NCBI GenBank assembly: GCA_018609855.1
Contig: JAHENU010000111.1
Span: forward strand, 1-7,552
Length of the DNA: 7,552 bases
DNA from: Candidatus Nanohaloarchaea archaeon
Lineage (GTDB): Archaea; Nanohalarchaeota; Nanosalinia; Nanosalinales; JAHENU01
Direction: 5' to 3'
The translations under genes were made by a program, and so were the position numbers. The notes below the pieces were generated by a model, which was not told where the DNA came from, did no database searches, and was given only the letters and a program-made list of their open reading frames with translations. Of this stretch, positions 1 through 4,341 are shown piece after piece. How positions within the stretch are numbered: the stretch's first letter is position 1; every line of letters begins with the position of its first letter.

Positions 1-187
1 CCAGTTCAGCCTCTACTAGCCGATTCAGATGTTCATGCACCGTGGATTTGGACAGCTCCAGCTCACGTGCTAATTGGGTGACTGTCCGTGGCTTGTCTAC
101 CAGGGCGTGTAGTATCTGTCGCCGGGTTGTTGACGATAAGGCGTCTAACTGCGCATCAGTCAGGTGTAATTGATCGGCCTGTCGCAT
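1..187 (-). CDS. Winged helix-turn-helix (ArsR-like) transcriptional regulator, partial
   Basis: The first 62 codons of a minus-strand gene are visible; the rest lies beyond position 1. The start is the ATG at 187-185. Translation gives an N-terminal helix (LTDAQLDALSSTTRRQIL), then a textbook helix-turn-helix at residues about 35-62 with the core TVTQLARELELSKSTVHEHL. This is the ArsR/winged-helix pattern very common in haloarchaeal regulators, where 'STVHEHL' is the recognition helix. It should bind DNA and act as a local repressor or activator; the sensing part is not visible. The gene is divergent from the secreted protein at 284, with a perfect dyad between them, which suggests it controls that neighbour and itself. 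I see no convincing Shine-Dalgarno sequence or TATA box for it. The fold is confident; the ligand and exact family are unknown. Confidence 0.85.
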   Translation of the reverse strand, partial: MRQADQLHLTDAQLDALSSTTRRQILHALVDKPRTVTQLARELELSKSTVHEHLNRLVEAEL

Positions 188-227
188 AGCTATCTCTTTA
201 ATCGTTTTTTTTGCACTATGTTGTCTA

Positions 228-245
228 GTTCGGTACTGACCGAAC
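228..245. promoter_or_regulatory. Perfect dyad in the divergent intergenic region (putative operator)
   Basis: GTTCGGT-ACTG-ACCGAAC is a perfect 7-bp inverted repeat with a 4-bp spacer. It lies 12 bp upstream of the TATA-like box of the gene at 284 and 41 bp upstream of the regulator start at 187. Size and symmetry suit a dimeric winged-helix regulator. It is too GC-balanced and too far from any gene end to be a terminator. That the neighbouring regulator binds it is inference. Confidence 0.55.
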
Positions 246-256
246 ATCGTGCGTAC

Positions 257-266
257 TTTTATTAAT
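257..266 (+). promoter_or_regulatory. TATA-like box of the secreted-protein gene
   Basis: TTTTATTAAT matches an AT-rich archaeal TATA element. Counting about 26-27 bp from its centre predicts a transcript start near 287-289. That falls just after the ATG at 284 and 7-9 bases before the ATG at 296, so the box mildly favours the shorter protein. Confidence 0.5.
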
Positions 267-283
267 CCTTTCTTCACTGCCGG

Positions 284-1330
284 ATGTGTGATACAATGCG
301 CTTATACCCTACGCAATTCCTATCTATACTGGCTTTGCTGACGCTGGTCATTACTCTGCCGTCAGCCGCGGCAGTTATCGGTCATAACGAGACTGGTGGC
401 GATGTGTCTATTACTGGCGATTCGTCTATCGTTGATACGATGGCAATAGAGACTGTTGACAGCCAATGCGCTTCAGGTGATGAGCAACACCTAGAGCGTA
501 TAGGATCCAAAGAGGTGGCTCACGGTATACAGGTTCTGTTGCGAGGAACTGTGTCAGCCCCGAATCCCTGTGCGCAATTGAACGCCACTGTCGTAGATAA
601 GGGAGCGAGTTCTGCTATCAATCTCACCACTACCTCCGGCGATGGGTTCTGTGTTGAGTGTGTAGGCAGCCTCACCTTTACTGCTAACGTCACGCTCAGT
701 GAGACCGGTAACGTATCACTTGTATATGCAGGAGAGCAATTAGGAGAGATAGTAGCTAATCAGGATGCTGTTACTGTCCATACACATAGCAGCAGTGAGC
801 GGTCAACACGAGAGAGGAAACAGCATCAGGACAATACAAGTGCCGAAACACCGCCACAGAATGCGTCTGAACGCAATACGACCACACCACCTGTGCAGGA
901 GACACAGGAATATCGTTTTGGAGACGATGTACTGAAAGTAAAGCCGGTGAAGAACACCTGTCGGTCTGGGGAGTCTATTGACGATGTCACGAGTAGCCGT
1001 GTTGATACAACAGACAGTGGCTATAGTATCCAAATTACGGGCCAAATCGACCCTACCTCTGCCTGTAGTACGCTGCTTAGCAATGTGACGCAAGACGGGG
1101 ATCGGTATGTGGTTGACCTTGCCACGCGTTCGACAGATGAAGGCTGTGTGGCGTGCGTGGGGCAACTCACCTATCGCATTCACGGTTCCCTCGCGGATAC
1201 AGTGTCTGCTATTGTGGTGCAGCATGGCGGTGAAGAGATGGAGCGTGTGACAGTAGCTTCTCGCCAACCAGAGACCAATATTGTAGACACCGTTATGAGC
1301 ATTATCCGGCGCATCTTCGGCCTCCGCTAA
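284..1330 (+). CDS. Secreted, glycosylation-rich protein with two four-cysteine domains
   Basis: I do not recognise the family. The 348-aa product starts with a signal-peptide-like stretch: residues 5-30 run from Met-Arg through a Leu/Ile-rich core to Pro-Ser-Ala-Ala-Ala. It therefore probably acts outside the cell or on the surface. Two homologous domains follow, residues about 60-160 and 224-326. Each has four cysteines with matching spacing (62, 96, 123, 126 and 226, 261, 288, 291) and shares the pattern CVxCVGxLT, then a hydrophobic stretch ending near Gly-Glu. A Ser/Thr/Pro/Asn-rich linker (about 167-205) separates them. I count nine N-x-S/T sequons (35, 100, 113, 135, 143, 184, 193, 198, 267). 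The C-terminus (333-348) is a short amphipathic, basic helix rather than a membrane anchor. The cysteines could form disulfides or bind metal. The ATG at 296 is an equally good start and gives a neater signal peptide. Confidence 0.8.
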   Translation: MCDTMRLYPTQFLSILALLTLVITLPSAAAVIGHNETGGDVSITGDSSIVDTMAIETVDSQCASGDEQHLERIGSKEVAHGIQVLLRGTVSAPNPCAQLNATVVDKGASSAINLTTTSGDGFCVECVGSLTFTANVTLSETGNVSLVYAGEQLGEIVANQDAVTVHTHSSSERSTRERKQHQDNTSAETPPQNASERNTTTPPVQETQEYRFGDDVLKVKPVKNTCRSGESIDDVTSSRVDTTDSGYSIQITGQIDPTSACSTLLSNVTQDGDRYVVDLATRSTDEGCVACVGQLTYRIHGSLADTVSAIVVQHGGEEMERVTVASRQPETNIVDTVMSIIRRIFGLR

Positions 1331-1365
1331 TGCCACGGCAACGCAGTATTTTCCTTTCATACCAG

Positions 1366-1899
1366 TCAGCCGGTGATGACATGCCGCTTAAATTCGTCCA
1401 GAAATCGGCGAAGTGAGAGATGCTGGGAAATGAGATAGGCCAACAACCGTACTATGATGAAAAAAAGAAGGATGGCGGGAAACAGAGATAGGAATGTGAG
1501 TGAAGCGGTGTCAGTCAAAACGAAAGAGACTGCCACGGAAATAGCTGGTGGATGCACCATATTTAACAGGTAGATGGCCATGCCAGAGAAAAACACTGAA
1601 AACGCCACAACCACTGGCGTGGAGAGCGGCACTACTTGTGTGTACAACTGTATCAAGACAGCGATAATGGCAGCCACGCTATAGGAACCAAGGGCGGTGC
1701 GCAGTTTGACCAAATGATGGGAGGCGGCATTGGTAAGTATCATGGTCGAGGAGCCAATTGAGGCAATGAGGACTATGTTGCTCACTGTTTGTTCCTGCAC
1801 ATAGGCCATGACTGCGACAGCAATGCCGGCAATTACTGAAGGGATAAAATGCTTGTGCCACAGATACTTTTCTTCCTCCCAGAGCTGCTGGAAACCCAT
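1366..1899 (-). CDS. HPP-family integral membrane protein
   Basis: The 177-aa protein is mostly membrane. Hydrophobic segments lie near residues 20-34, 40-56, 72-90, 95-114 and 132-157, between a charged N-terminal helix (WEEEKYLWHKH) and a basic C-terminal tail. The family signature His-Pro-Pro is at 116-118 in the context VHPPAISVAVSF. The SIGSSTMIL segment near 47-55 also fits the family. HPP proteins are small membrane proteins; plant and cyanobacterial relatives have been linked to nitrite transport, but the role here is unknown. The start is the ATG at 1899: a TATA-like box lies centred about 27 bp upstream, which implies a leaderless transcript. The gene converges on the secreted-protein gene with 35 bp between their ends. 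An overlapping minus-strand frame reaching 1978 is a shadow. Confidence 0.88.
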   Translation of the reverse strand: MGFQQLWEEEKYLWHKHFIPSVIAGIAVAVMAYVQEQTVSNIVLIASIGSSTMILTNAASHHLVKLRTALGSYSVAAIIAVLIQLYTQVVPLSTPVVVAFSVFFSGMAIYLLNMVHPPAISVAVSFVLTDTASLTFLSLFPAILLFFIIVRLLAYLISQHLSLRRFLDEFKRHVITG

Positions 1900-1920
1900 A
1901 CCTGTCTTTCCTCAGCGCCA

Positions 1921-1930
1921 GTATAAAAAC
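1921..1930 (-). promoter_or_regulatory. TATA-like box of the HPP gene
   Basis: Read on the minus strand this is GTTTTTATAC, a good archaeal TATA element. Its centre lies about 27 bp from the ATG at 1899, so transcription should begin at or next to the start codon. The first copy of the direct repeat (1958-1983) lies about 30 bp further upstream, where an operator could act. Confidence 0.6.
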
Positions 1931-1957
1931 GTATAGGTGCTCAGTCTCGTAGTGTTT

Positions 1958-1983
1958 CATGCGCTCAGAGGTGTTCACCTGTC
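1958..1983. repeat. Direct repeat, copy 1 (20 bp exact, 26 bp with 2 mismatches)
   Basis: Positions 1961-1980 are identical to 3854-3873. Extending to 26 bp adds two mismatches. The core AGGTGTTCACCT is a perfect inverted repeat (5-bp arms, TT centre). A half-like copy, AGGTGCTCA, lies at 1935-1943 between the repeat and the HPP TATA box. It could be an operator, or a boundary of the inserted-looking stretch 1961-3873. Confidence 0.75.
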
Positions 1984-2008
1984 TTCCTTTCTTGAGTCAT
2001 GTTCCTCC

Positions 2009-2203
2009 CTACCCTTTTATTGACGTCTGTCGACATCGTTGGCTTTCAATAGCGGAAGTTTCTGGAGTGTCATGATCTAATAGTATGCACTGTTCTTGGT
2101 CTGGAGACAGTGAACGTAAGTCATCGGCCTGAACTGTGAAAAACGAAGACCATCCGATACAAATTTTCAGCTCATTCTCGTAAAGGGTTATCGAACTCTG
2201 CAC
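2009..2203 (-). CDS. Possible small protein, 64 aa, unrecognised
   Basis: An open frame with a GTG start at 2203 overlaps the end of the zinc-ribbon gene by 32 bp. It could be read by translational coupling. The product is hydrophilic and acidic in its middle (QADDLRSLSPDQEQ, LDHDTPE), has no membrane segment, and has two cysteines near the ends. The codons are not obviously biased, and no separate promoter or Shine-Dalgarno sequence is clear. It fills an otherwise gene-free gap (2009-2171), which is the main reason to list it. It may equally be a chance frame in the 3' trailer of the upstream gene. Confidence 0.3.
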   Translation of the reverse strand: MQSSITLYENELKICIGWSSFFTVQADDLRSLSPDQEQCILLDHDTPETSAIESQRCRQTSIKG

Positions 2204-2492
2204 CGCATTCTGGACAGATATTCGTGCTACCCTCTATCAATTTTCCACATTCTGGACACCGGCTGTTTTGAAAGAAATAAATGCCGCGCAAGACGATGCT
2301 GCCAAAAATGATGATGGCTCCCACATTCCCTATAGCTCCAAGGACAGGTGATTCAATGGCGACTGGCAATGATATGCCAAGTTGTTTTTGCATGGAAATA
2401 GTCAGGAAGTTCGGTAGACTAATGGCAATTCCCGTGGCCATCAGTGTTAGCATTCGTTTTGAAGTGCCGACGAGTTTGTAAAGCAATGACAT
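2172..2492 (-). CDS. Small two-TM membrane protein with C-terminal zinc ribbon
   Basis: The 106-aa protein has two predicted membrane helices, near residues 13-31 and 49-74. A cytoplasmic-looking zinc ribbon follows: CPEC at 79-82 and CPEC at 93-96, each followed by Gly, with 10 residues between the knuckles. The four cysteines should bind one structural zinc ion. Such membrane-plus-zinc-ribbon proteins are common in archaea and usually uncharacterised; the ribbon often mediates protein contacts. The ATG at 2492 has an AAGGA stretch about 8 bp upstream and a TATA-like box centred about 27 bp upstream. The box favours a leaderless message and leaves the AAGGA without a role. It stands downstream of the orphan 343-aa gene on the same strand, but a hairpin and its own promoter separate them. 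The function is unknown. Confidence 0.75.
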   Translation of the reverse strand: MSLLYKLVGTSKRMLTLMATGIAISLPNFLTISMQKQLGISLPVAIESPVLGAIGNVGAIIIFGSIVLRGIYFFQNSRCPECGKLIEGSTNICPECGAEFDNPLRE

Positions 2493-2513
2493 ATGAAATC
2501 CTTAACAAGTCTG

Positions 2514-2524
2514 ATAAATAAAAA
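2514..2524 (-). promoter_or_regulatory. TATA-like box of the zinc-ribbon gene
   Basis: On the minus strand this reads TTTTTATTTAT, centred about 27 bp from the ATG at 2492. The same T-rich run directly follows the hairpin at 2529-2548, so it may serve both as terminator tract for the upstream gene and as promoter for this one. Confidence 0.5.
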
Positions 2525-2528
2525 TATC

Positions 2529-2548
2529 TGTGGTTATTTCAAACCACA
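2529..2548 (-). terminator. Hairpin plus T-tract at the end of the 343-aa gene
   Basis: TGTGGTT-ATTTCA-AACCACA is a perfect 7-bp stem with a 6-nt loop. On the minus strand it is followed by a T-rich run (GATATTTTTATTT). The TGA stop of the gene (2541-2539) lies inside the loop, so the last codons form one arm. The shape is that of an intrinsic terminator; in archaea the T-tract alone would often be enough. Confidence 0.5.
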
Positions 2549-3570
2549 TCAGCAATCCATTCAGGCAGTTCCTGACTATCATATAGGTGGTGCAGTTGTA
2601 GCCTGAATGCTTCATCAGATGGGGTGGCTATGCGAGGAACAGTTCTCTGAAGATATTCAGCCGCTGCCGGATAGCTGTCAACTTCCTCTAGCATGTCGCG
2701 AACAATTTGGTGTCGGGCTTGTTGATCATGCTGTTCCTGTTTGTCAAAATGCACTAAATCTATATCTTCTCCAATAACTAAGGAAATTTTTTTCTTGGGA
2801 TTTAGCACAATATTCGTAAGGTATTCGGCAACCTGCGACATAATTTTATATTGCTTTGATTGAAGATCTTCTTGATCATATTGAGCGTCAAATACTTCAA
2901 GCACTTGGGAAAATGCATCTCTTCTTAACTGTTCTCTGTTCCAAGGTTTATTGATTAGCTCATCTGCAAATCTGTGATACTGTGATGCGAAGTTAGGGTA
3001 GTTTTCCAGTAATTCTTTCGTACATGCGTTCTCTGACGCCTCTTTATCTGCAACGTAAGTGATTTGTCTTATCTGCCTGTCTTGATCGGAAAAATAATCT
3101 CTGTCCCGAGATTGCGTTCTAATATCAATTTCATACAGAACATCGTCATACATTTTTCTCAGAACTACCGGCGCAAAATTAACTGACTCGTCACTGTCCT
3201 CAAATCCCGGCGTTTTTCGGAATGAATGGTTTTCGGGATCTATCACTCGCAACATAATCGGATTTTGTCCACCATGCGATAAAGCCTGTGCATCCTCTTT
3301 ATGAAACTGGTGAGGCGCGATTGGATATACGTCGTGAGCAAATACTGCTTCAGGATCCTGTCCATCGAAAAAAGAATTTAGATCCATCGCCCGATACAAA
3401 ACTTCTGATTCTTGGCCAAAAACTTCATAAGCTTCCTCTTCCAGTTGTTCATCAGAAACGATTTTTTGGTCTCTATAAAGAGTTTGCACTAAAGTAGTGA
3501 AATCTTCCAGTTTTTCACGATAAGAAGCGCTTTCCTGTGCAGGAATTCGAGAAGCAGTTTGTGATATCAT
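2539..3570 (-). CDS. Orphan acidic soluble protein, 343 aa, unknown function
   Basis: I do not recognise this protein. It has no signal peptide, no membrane segment and a single cysteine (183). It is rich in Asp, Glu and Gln. Residues 15-60 look helical and acidic. Residues about 100-172 look beta-rich, with short hydrophobic strands (PIMLRVI, PVVLRKMYDDVLYEIDI, ITYVAD). Residues 180-255 are helical, followed by a strand-like KKKISLVIGEDIDLVHF (259-275) and a helical C-terminus. I chose the ATG at 3570 because an AT-rich TATA-like box is centred about 26 bp upstream; the in-frame GTG at 3579 would lie too close to that box. The coding sequence is somewhat AT-richer (about 40 % in a sampled line) than the secreted protein and DHH genes. 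It lies between direct repeats with a tRNA-like sequence upstream, so it may be an acquired accessory gene. Confidence 0.75.
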   Translation of the reverse strand: MISQTASRIPAQESASYREKLEDFTTLVQTLYRDQKIVSDEQLEEEAYEVFGQESEVLYRAMDLNSFFDGQDPEAVFAHDVYPIAPHQFHKEDAQALSHGGQNPIMLRVIDPENHSFRKTPGFEDSDESVNFAPVVLRKMYDDVLYEIDIRTQSRDRDYFSDQDRQIRQITYVADKEASENACTKELLENYPNFASQYHRFADELINKPWNREQLRRDAFSQVLEVFDAQYDQEDLQSKQYKIMSQVAEYLTNIVLNPKKKISLVIGEDIDLVHFDKQEQHDQQARHQIVRDMLEEVDSYPAAAEYLQRTVPRIATPSDEAFRLQLHHLYDSQELPEWIADVV

Positions 3571-3590
3571 TGTTACCACTTTTTAGTAAT

Positions 3591-3600
3591 ATTATTATTT
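3591..3600 (-). promoter_or_regulatory. TATA-like box of the 343-aa gene
   Basis: The minus strand reads AAATAATAAT, centred about 26 bp from the ATG at 3570, consistent with a leaderless transcript. The wider region 3581-3700 is only about 22 % GC, so the exact box is uncertain. Confidence 0.4.
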
Positions 3601-3615
3601 ACTCCTATTTTTAAA

Positions 3616-3636
3616 TTTTTCTGTTCTGTAGAAAAA
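3616..3636. other. AT-rich hairpin in the intergenic region
   Basis: TTTTTCT-GTTCTGT-AGAAAAA is a perfect 7-bp inverted repeat with a 7-nt loop. It lies upstream of both the 343-aa gene (minus) and the tRNA-like sequence (plus), in a stretch of very low GC. Its stem is weak; it could be a binding site or a chance feature of AT-rich DNA. Confidence 0.3.
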
Positions 3637-3706
3637 ATAACATTCATTAAAGGAAACAACCATCTTTTCCACGGAAATTGACAATTAAAATAAAGAGCAA
3701 ATTCAT

Positions 3707-3781
3707 GCACACCTAACTTAATTGGAAAGAGTGCAGGCCTTCAGAGCCTGTAGAATAGGTTCAAGTCCCATTGGGCGTGCT
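3707..3781 (+). tRNA. tRNA-like sequence with UCA anticodon loop; degenerate or atypical
   Basis: A near-complete cloverleaf can be drawn. The anticodon arm is perfect: CAGGC / loop CTTCAGA / GCCTG, giving anticodon UCA, which would read UGA. The T arm has a canonical GGTTCAAGTCC B-box, with one A-C mismatch in its stem. T8 and A9, a D stem ACTT/GAGT (one G-U pair) and the GG of the D loop are present. The acceptor GCACACC pairs with GGCGTGC with one A-C mismatch, but two extra bases (TG) lie between T stem and acceptor. They could pair with T8-A9 to make an unusual 9-bp acceptor. The variable loop is short (about 5 nt), so this is not a standard selenocysteine tRNA despite the UCA anticodon. 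No CCA is encoded. A TTTT run follows. Most likely it is a tRNA pseudogene; a functional odd tRNA is possible. Confidence 0.5.
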
Positions 3782-4060
3782 GGTTTTGAAAATTGCCAAA
3801 GACCTTCTTTTGATGTTCAGATCTTCTAATTAGATCCTCCACTTAAATATCACGCGCTCAGAGGTGTTCACCTATCATCATAGATCAGTAAGTTAGGATT
3901 CTCATCATCACGTGTCGTGTGAATAGGCATCCTCACCCAATCTTTTTATACACTATTCCTTTACTATCAGATATTCAGAATTACTCCATTTCTGTCGAGA
4001 TTCTTACTGTGCGACTTCAATAAACGTTTTTAGCATTCTCAGTGTTGAATATTCTATAGA
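3782..4060. other. Gene-free stretch; only the repeat and a TATA-like element seen
   Basis: About 280 bp between the tRNA-like sequence and the operator-like dyad contain no credible coding frame. The longest start-to-stop frames I found by reading are about 20 codons, such as 3930-3868 on the minus strand, which ends inside the second repeat. It holds the second direct repeat and, at 3942-3950, a TTTTTATAC element on the plus strand without an ORF after it. A non-coding transcript starting near 3975 is conceivable but unsupported. Confidence 0.4.
3851..3876. repeat. Direct repeat, copy 2 (20 bp exact, 26 bp with 2 mismatches)
   Basis: Positions 3854-3873 match 1961-1980 exactly, about 1.9 kb away and in the same orientation. 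It carries the same palindromic core AGGTGTTCACCT. On the minus strand both copies begin a GTG AAC ACC TCT GAG CGC frame, but neither continues as a shared protein (copy 2 stops after 13 codons). This argues for a DNA-level role or a boundary duplication rather than a coding repeat. Confidence 0.75.
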
Positions 4061-4077
4061 CTATAACATCGTTATAG
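4061..4077. promoter_or_regulatory. Perfect dyad upstream of the 69-aa gene (putative operator)
   Basis: CTATAAC-ATC-GTTATAG is a perfect 7-bp inverted repeat with a 3-bp spacer. It lies 10 bp upstream of the TATA box of the small gene, a position where a regulator could affect TBP/TFB binding. No regulator gene is adjacent, and the sequence differs from the dyad at 228-245. Confidence 0.45.
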
Positions 4078-4087
4078 GAAGCAACAG

Positions 4088-4097
4088 CTTTATAAGG
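4088..4097 (+). promoter_or_regulatory. TATA box of the 69-aa gene
   Basis: CTTTATAAGG is the clearest archaeal TATA element in the window. Its centre (about 4092) is 26 bp from the GTG at 4118 and 35 bp from the ATG at 4127. It therefore supports either a leaderless GTG start or a 9-nt leader before the ATG. Confidence 0.65.
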
Positions 4098-4117
4098 CTT
4101 CATTTCTAAGAGAATTT

Positions 4118-4327
4118 GTGATCTCAATGTTTGAACACGTAAAAGCTAAACTCCAGGAAGCCGGTGAAGTTATGATATTCACTGATGCTGGTGAGCAGCA
4201 CGAACTTCACTCACACAATGTTACGTTTCATGATGATTCCCGACTGATAGAAGTTGATACAGCTGAAGAAGTACACTGGCTTGATGGCGATAAAATTGAA
4301 CGGTTCTGGATTCATCGAGAATTCTAG
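4118..4327 (+). CDS. Conserved-looking small acidic protein, 69 aa
   Basis: This small soluble protein has an N-terminal amphipathic helix (MFEHVKAKLQEAG). Alternating strands follow, ending in an aromatic segment: HELHSHNVTFHDDSRLIEVDTAEEVHWLDGDKIERFWIHREF. It is rich in His, Asp and Glu and has no cysteine. The pattern of short strands with W-x-D/H and a final FWIH resembles small haloarchaeal proteins of unknown function that I recall, but I cannot name the family. The frame starts with GTG at 4118; the ATG at 4127 (66 aa, beginning MFEH) is the alternative. It has its own good TATA box and an upstream dyad. It ends exactly where the convergent DHH gene ends, with no base between the two stop codons. 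Confidence 0.78.
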   Translation: MISMFEHVKAKLQEAGEVMIFTDAGEQHELHSHNVTFHDDSRLIEVDTAEEVHWLDGDKIERFWIHREF

Positions 4328-4341
4328 CTACTGTAGTAGCT
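4326..4341. terminator. Palindrome spanning two convergent stop codons
   Basis: AGCTACT-GT-AGTAGCT is a perfect 7-bp inverted repeat. It overlaps the TAG stop of the 69-aa gene (4325-4327) and the TAG stop of the DHH gene (4330-4328). It could fold into a hairpin in both transcripts and so act as a compact bidirectional terminator. No long T-run follows on either strand, so a role only in coding or stop-codon context is also possible. Confidence 0.35.

Noticed and set aside
803..1360. 185-codon minus-strand open frame
   Set aside because: It lies wholly antisense to the well-supported secreted-protein gene, whose repeated cysteine domains prove the plus-strand frame. The product has no coherent domain.
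1331..1365. Small TGCC-AC-GGCA palindrome between convergent genes as a terminator
   Set aside because: The stem is only 4 bp and no clear T-run follows closely enough on either strand, so I do not call it.
1679..1978. 99-codon minus-strand frame starting in the direct repeat
   Set aside because: It overlaps the HPP gene in another frame. The HPP frame has membrane helices, the HPP motif and a matched TATA box; this one reads as a Cys/His-rich shadow.
3707..3781. Selenocysteine tRNA
   Set aside because: The UCA anticodon and a possible 9-bp acceptor hint at it, but the variable loop is only about 5 nt and the D and T stems do not follow the tRNA-Sec pattern.
1958..3876. CRISPR or transposon ends
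   Set aside because: Only two direct copies 1.9 kb apart, with no regular spacers, no inverted terminal repeats, and no Cas, transposase or integrase gene in the window.
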